Below, piece by piece: positions 61,153-64,000 of a stretch of 64,000 bases of DNA. The DNA comes from Anaerolineae bacterium. Its GTDB lineage: Bacteria > Chloroflexota > Anaerolineae > Aggregatilineales > Ch27. Below the pieces are notes generated by a model. It made no database searches. It was given only the letters and a program-made list of their open reading frames with translations, and was not told the origin of the DNA. The translations under genes and the position numbers were made by a program. How positions within the stretch are numbered: position 1 is the stretch's first letter; the number at the start of each line of letters is the position of its first letter. The stretch is taken from positions 1-64,000 of the forward strand of contig JABLXG010000032.1 of NCBI GenBank assembly GCA_013178165.1, read 5' to 3'.

Positions 61153-61180
61153 ATTATAGCCTGCCTGAGGGGCGCGGCAA
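61153..61180 (-). promoter_or_regulatory. Predicted promoter of the fhaA-fhaB-SDR-mtnP-rodA-pbp unit
   Basis: On the minus strand a perfect TATAAT (61153-61158) and TTGCCG (61175-61180) are 16 bases apart. Transcription would begin at 61146-61147, right at the fhaA ATG (61145), giving a leaderless message. Confidence 0.5.
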
Positions 61181-61445
61181 AGCCCCGCTCGCTGGTGGTG
61201 GGCGGGCAAGCCCTTTCAGCAACGATGGTGACGATCAGACAGGCCGCCTTCAAAGGCAAAGATGGGAGGCCGGAAGGGCACCGGAGGGGGATGGCGCAGT
61301 ACTCCCGGTTACTGGCTGCCACTTTGCAGATCGTGTGGGGCGGGTTAAAGTCGTAGGCGAGTGCACAGCCAGGGCGCGAATCGGGCTGCCGATCCGATCT
61401 GCCGCGATGGCGTGAAGGCACCTGGCAATCCTGGGAGAAAAACAG
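61181..61445 (+). other. Divergent intergenic region between fhaA and selD
   Basis: About 300 bases between the fhaA start and the selD start hold the fhaA promoter and, near 61433-61437, the GGGAG ribosome-binding site of selD. No tRNA or gene was seen in it. A weak ttgcag/ttaaag pair at 61324-61350 could serve selD but its spacing is poor. Confidence 0.5.
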
Positions 61446-62510
61446 ATGGCCAATCTGAACCGCCACGAAATCAGACTGACAGCGCTGGCAAGCTGCGCAG
61501 GCTGAGCGTCTAAGCTCGGCCCGAACGAGCTGGCGCACGTGTTGCGCCCGTTGCAGCAGATCTTTTTGCCTCAGGACTACCCCGATCTGATCATCGGCCT
61601 GAACCAGCCTGATGATGCGGCGGTGTACCGCCTGGATGATCAGCTCGCGCTGGTGGTGACAACGGACTTCTTCCCACCAGTGGTCGATGATCCGTATGAC
61701 TATGGGGCGATCGCCGCCGCGAACGCCATGAGCGATGTGTTCGCCATGGGCGGACGGGTGCTGTTTGCGTTGAACATCGCGGCTTTCCCTGCCAGCCTGC
61801 CGGCGGAAGTTCTGAGCGAGATCATGCGCGGTGGGGCGGAAAAGGTGCGGGAGGCCGGCGCCGCGATCGCCGGAGGGCACACGATCAAGGATGACGAACC
61901 CAAATATGGGCTGGTGGTCATCGGGTTGGTTGATCCTGGCCGTGTGCGCAGTAAGGCGGGTGCTCAGCCGGGCGATGCGCTGGTGCTCAGTAAGCCGCTT
62001 GGCGCAGGGGTGGTCACCACCGCGCTCAAGAAGGGCAAAGCCGAGCCGGATCACGTTGCTGCGGCGGTCGCCAGCATGACCCGGCTGAACCGTGCCGCGG
62101 CGGAGGCAGCCAATCGTGCCGACGCGCACGCTGTCACTGACATCACCGGCTACGGGCTGCTGGGCCACTGCCATGAGCTGGCGGAGTTGAGCAGGGTTGA
62201 CCTGGAGATCGATCTGAGAATGATTCGCTGGCTACCGGGAGCCGAAGAATACGCAGCAGCCTGGATCTTCCCCGGCGGTATGGCTGACAATCGCCTGTAT
62301 TATGAGCAGTGGGTGGACTTTGATCCGGGTATCCCTGAAGAGAAGCGCGCCCTGCTTTTTGACCCGGAAACTTCCGGTGGATTGCTGATCGCTGTTGCTC
62401 CGGAGCGGGTCGATGCGCTGATGCGCGATCTGGTAGCGGCCGGTGATGTGCCGCAGCGCATCGGTCAGGCAGTTGCCGGGACTGGGCGTCTGCGCGTCCG
62501 CGCCAGCTGA
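61446..62510 (+). CDS. selD: Selenide, water dikinase with in-frame UGA selenocysteine codon
   Basis: A 354-residue enzyme making selenophosphate. The obvious start is GTG 61539, but reading upstream in the same frame from ATG 61446 gives MANLNRHEIRLTALASCAG, then TGA (61503-61505), then ASKLGPNELAHVLRPLQQ. This is the SelD N-terminus, with the catalytic Cys/Sec position in the UGA and a Cys three residues before it. GGGAG (61433-61437) lies 8 bases ahead of the ATG. The rest is typical: DDAAVYRLDD, TTDFFPPVVDD, AAANAMSDVFAMGG, AIAGGHTIKDDEP, and ETSGGLLIA. A selenoprotein SelD requires SelA, SelB and tRNA-Sec elsewhere in the genome. The stop is also UGA, inside a target duplication. Confidence 0.9.
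61506..61535 (+). ncRNA. Candidate bacterial SECIS element in selD mRNA
   Basis: Directly after the UGA the RNA can fold into a lower 5-bp stem (gcgtc / ggcgc, 61506-61510 with 61532-61536), a two-base left bulge t-a (61511-61512), an upper 6-bp stem (agctcg / cgagct, 61513-61518 with 61526-61531) and a 7-base loop gcccgaa. Length and position fit SelB-dependent UGA decoding in bacteria. The exact loop consensus was not verified. Confidence 0.6.
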
Positions 62511-62513
62511 TCG

Positions 62514-62731
62514 GGGTGCATTCCAAATTTGGGGCAGGATCAAGCCGCCACAGCCCAGAGGTCATCGAAGTCATGGCTTAAGCCAAACCAAACGCAGCAC
62601 GAATATCTGCTCAACACGGGGGGATCAGGGCATTCTCGGAACCAGCCGGGCGAGTATTGTTTCCAATTGCCCATCCCTCCTCAGTGTTCCGCCAGCTTCT
62701 CGTTTTTTTGCCCCCAATCTGGAATGCACCC
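62514..62731 (+). mobile_element. 218-bp MITE-like element with 23-bp inverted repeats
   Basis: The left end 62514-62536 begins gggtgcattccaaattt; the right end 62709-62731, reverse-complemented, begins gggtgcattccagattg. They match at 21 of 23 positions. Both are flanked by the identical 8-bp direct repeat gctgatcg (62506-62513 and 62732-62739), a target-site duplication. No open reading frame of transposase size fits inside. The ends do not match the ISAs1 ends in this window. The left target copy includes the selD stop codon TGA. Confidence 0.82.
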
Positions 62732-62888
62732 GCTGATCGGCTGTCTTTTGCGCCAGATGGATTTGCTCGTACAATGGCGGATAGCGTAAGCTGCTGCGCC
62801 GGTCAGGATTTCCCGCCTGGCAGCGGAAGGCAGGTGAACGCCCGCCTATCCGGGAGAGGGAGTGGCGGGCAGATGGCGGCGGCGGGGT
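62732..62888 (+). other. Intergenic region between the MITE and the terminal gene
   Basis: About 157 bases with the right copy of the target duplication at its start and the region ahead of the ATG at 62889. No gene or clear promoter was recognised. Confidence 0.5.
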
Positions 62889-64000
62889 ATGACGGGCGAG
62901 GCCGGGAGGTGGCAGGTCGTGCTGCAGGGCAAGGGCATCTTCATCTGGCAGGTGCAGAAGTGTGACCAGGGCGATCCACAGCGTCTGGTCGCGCTGGCCC
63001 GCGCCGCGCAGATCAGCCATGTGATTTTCAAGCTGTCAGAAGGTGCATACGACTTTCCGCAGCCAGCGCAGGACCCGGGAGGGCGGTATGAACTGCTGAC
63101 CGATGGCGCCATCCGCGCTCTGCGGGGGGCCGGGATCGCTGTATGGGCGCTGGCGCATATCCAAGGACAGGATCCGGTCATGGAGGCGCACCGCGCTGCG
63201 GCGCGTGTGCTCAAGTGGCGGCTGGATGGGCTGGTCATTGGCCCGCAGAGCCAGTATGTCGGCCAGCATGAGCGCGCCCGCGAGTTCATGGCGACGATCC
63301 GGCACGACCTGGGCAGCGAGCGCCCGCTGGCCTTTAGTCTATTCCTGAACCCCGATACCCAGGATCCGCCGGGCTGGCCGCTTTCGCGCCGCTTTCCGAT
63401 CGATGAATTTGTAGCCGGGTGCGATCTGATCATGCCTCAGGTGTACTGGATCGCGCGGGATGGCGGGGACCCGGCGGCGACTTTGCGGGAGAACTACGAT
63501 CAGTATGCCCGCCGGTATCCCGGCAAGCCGTATATCCCGACTGGGGCTGCTTTCGGAGAGCAATACGGCACGTTGCAGTGGACGGCTACTCCGGCGCAAA
63601 TCGGGATGTTCCTGAACCAGGCGCGTGCACTGGGCTTGCCTGCAGCTAACTTCTGGAGCTGGCAACATGCCCGCAATGATGCTGGTAATCCCCGTTATAC
63701 GGCTACCCAGCTCTGGGACGCTATCGCTGCTTACCCCTGGCCGCTGGAAGGCCCGGAACCTCTTCCGGAGCCACCGGTCGAGGATGATCCGTTCACCGAT
63801 CGGGTGGAGATCATCCCGCCGGGCGATCGGCGTTATCTGGACGGCATCTATGATCGTACCGGCGCGACGCGCTTCACTGTGATGAGCAGTGCGCACGGGC
63901 CGGTCAAGTACAGCGCCACCCAGCCGGCGCGCAGCACCCTGTGGGCGCAATGGGTGCCCGGCATCCGGCAGTCCGGGCGCTACGAGATCGCCGTCTGGGT
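62889..64000 (+). CDS. TIM-barrel glycoside-hydrolase-like protein with golvesin-like C-terminal domain (partial)
   Basis: An open frame from ATG 62889 runs off the window after 370 codons. Residues about 12-280 look like a beta/alpha barrel of the GH25-like or putative-glycoside-hydrolase type: WQVQKCDQGDP, SHVIFKLSEGAYDFPQ, GLVIGPQSQYVG, LIMPQVYWIARDGG, PTGAAFGEQYGTLQW, ANFWSWQHARND. A proline-rich linker follows, then a domain resembling golvesin C-terminal modules (TGATRFTVMSSAHG...WAQWVPGIRQSGRYEIAVW). No signal peptide is seen at this start. A cell-wall or extracellular glycan role is inferred. Confidence 0.6.
   Translation, partial: MTGEAGRWQVVLQGKGIFIWQVQKCDQGDPQRLVALARAAQISHVIFKLSEGAYDFPQPAQDPGGRYELLTDGAIRALRGAGIAVWALAHIQGQDPVMEAHRAAARVLKWRLDGLVIGPQSQYVGQHERAREFMATIRHDLGSERPLAFSLFLNPDTQDPPGWPLSRRFPIDEFVAGCDLIMPQVYWIARDGGDPAATLRENYDQYARRYPGKPYIPTGAAFGEQYGTLQWTATPAQIGMFLNQARALGLPAANFWSWQHARNDAGNPRYTATQLWDAIAAYPWPLEGPEPLPEPPVEDDPFTDRVEIIPPGDRRYLDGIYDRTGATRFTVMSSAHGPVKYSATQPARSTLWAQWVPGIRQSGRYEIAVW

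Noticed and set aside
61181-61445. A tRNA or small gene in the fhaA-selD gap, suggested by a gcgcgaatcgggc stretch
   Set aside because: The stretch lacks paired acceptor and anticodon arms and no frame has coding character.
61146-62174. Upstream extension of the fhaA frame to 608 codons
   Set aside because: The extension runs antisense through selD and lacks domain similarity; the DUF3662 domain begins at the ATG at 61145, which has a promoter just upstream.
61539-62510. selD starting at GTG 61539
   Set aside because: It would lack the conserved N-terminal Cys/Sec loop, which is present in frame upstream behind a UGA, with a good ribosome-binding site.
1-64000. CRISPR arrays, rRNA genes and tRNA genes
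   Set aside because: No regularly spaced short repeats, no rRNA-like blocks and no convincing cloverleaf with a GTTCGA-type T-loop were seen in the intergenic regions read.

Overview
The window looks like a Chloroflexota chromosome, most likely Anaerolineae-like. The evidence is a high-GC genome, two giant membrane proteins with the tyrosine-run motif of the Chlor_Arch_YYY (DUF2298) family, a CpXC-domain protein, a TtuA/TtuB tRNA-thiolation pair, and an actinobacterial-style FHA/RodA/PBP cluster. This taxonomic call is inferred from gene content only. Nothing here was checked against a database.

Layout. 1-324 is the 3' end of an ISAs1-type insertion sequence. 404-20913 is a co-directional, tightly packed block for building a cell-surface glycan: a flippase-like membrane protein, a GT4 glycosyltransferase, a methyltransferase, a GT-C/GT39-like protein, a 1710-residue GT39+YYY fusion, a stand-alone YYY protein, two Agl23-like proteins (one fused to an NHL propeller), and an ECF sigma/anti-sigma pair embedded between them. 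21074-24773 holds a PH-domain protein, a radical SAM protein (minus strand) and prolyl-tRNA synthetase. A second, frameshifted ISAs1 copy with a 9-10 bp target duplication sits at 24784-25993, immediately after proS.

26012-33678 is the nusA-ylxR-infB-rbfA-nrnA-truB-ribF translation operon. It is led by a promoter and a terminator-like hairpin in the nusA leader. 33776-37946 (minus) carries a coiled-coil membrane protein, era, ttuA, ttuB and an orphan. 38115-45131 is mostly plus-strand metabolism and repair: a histidine phosphatase, mdh, a metallophosphoesterase, a LarA-like protein, fmt (minus) and recJ. 45176-55300 has a DUF1385 protein, DUF3795, FmdB and mutS (all three minus), a ROK protein, an aminotransferase, and an orphan histidine kinase translationally coupled to a CpXC protein.

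55359-61145 (minus) is an fhaA-fhaB-SDR-mtnP-rodA-pbpA cluster. It resembles the actinobacterial PASTA-kinase cell-wall locus but has no kinase or phosphatase gene, and its PBP has lost all three catalytic motifs. 61446-62510 is selD. It is itself a selenoprotein gene with an in-frame UGA at codon 20, so the obvious downstream GTG start would mis-annotate it. A 218-bp MITE-like element with 23-bp inverted repeats and a perfect 8-bp target duplication is inserted at the selD stop codon. The window ends inside a TIM-barrel glycoside-hydrolase-like gene.

The most novel-looking items are the selenocysteine SelD with its candidate SECIS, the MITE at its stop codon, the catalytically dead PBP paired with RodA and two FHA proteins, and the modular surface-glycan locus with its TSP3-insert/NHL fusion.
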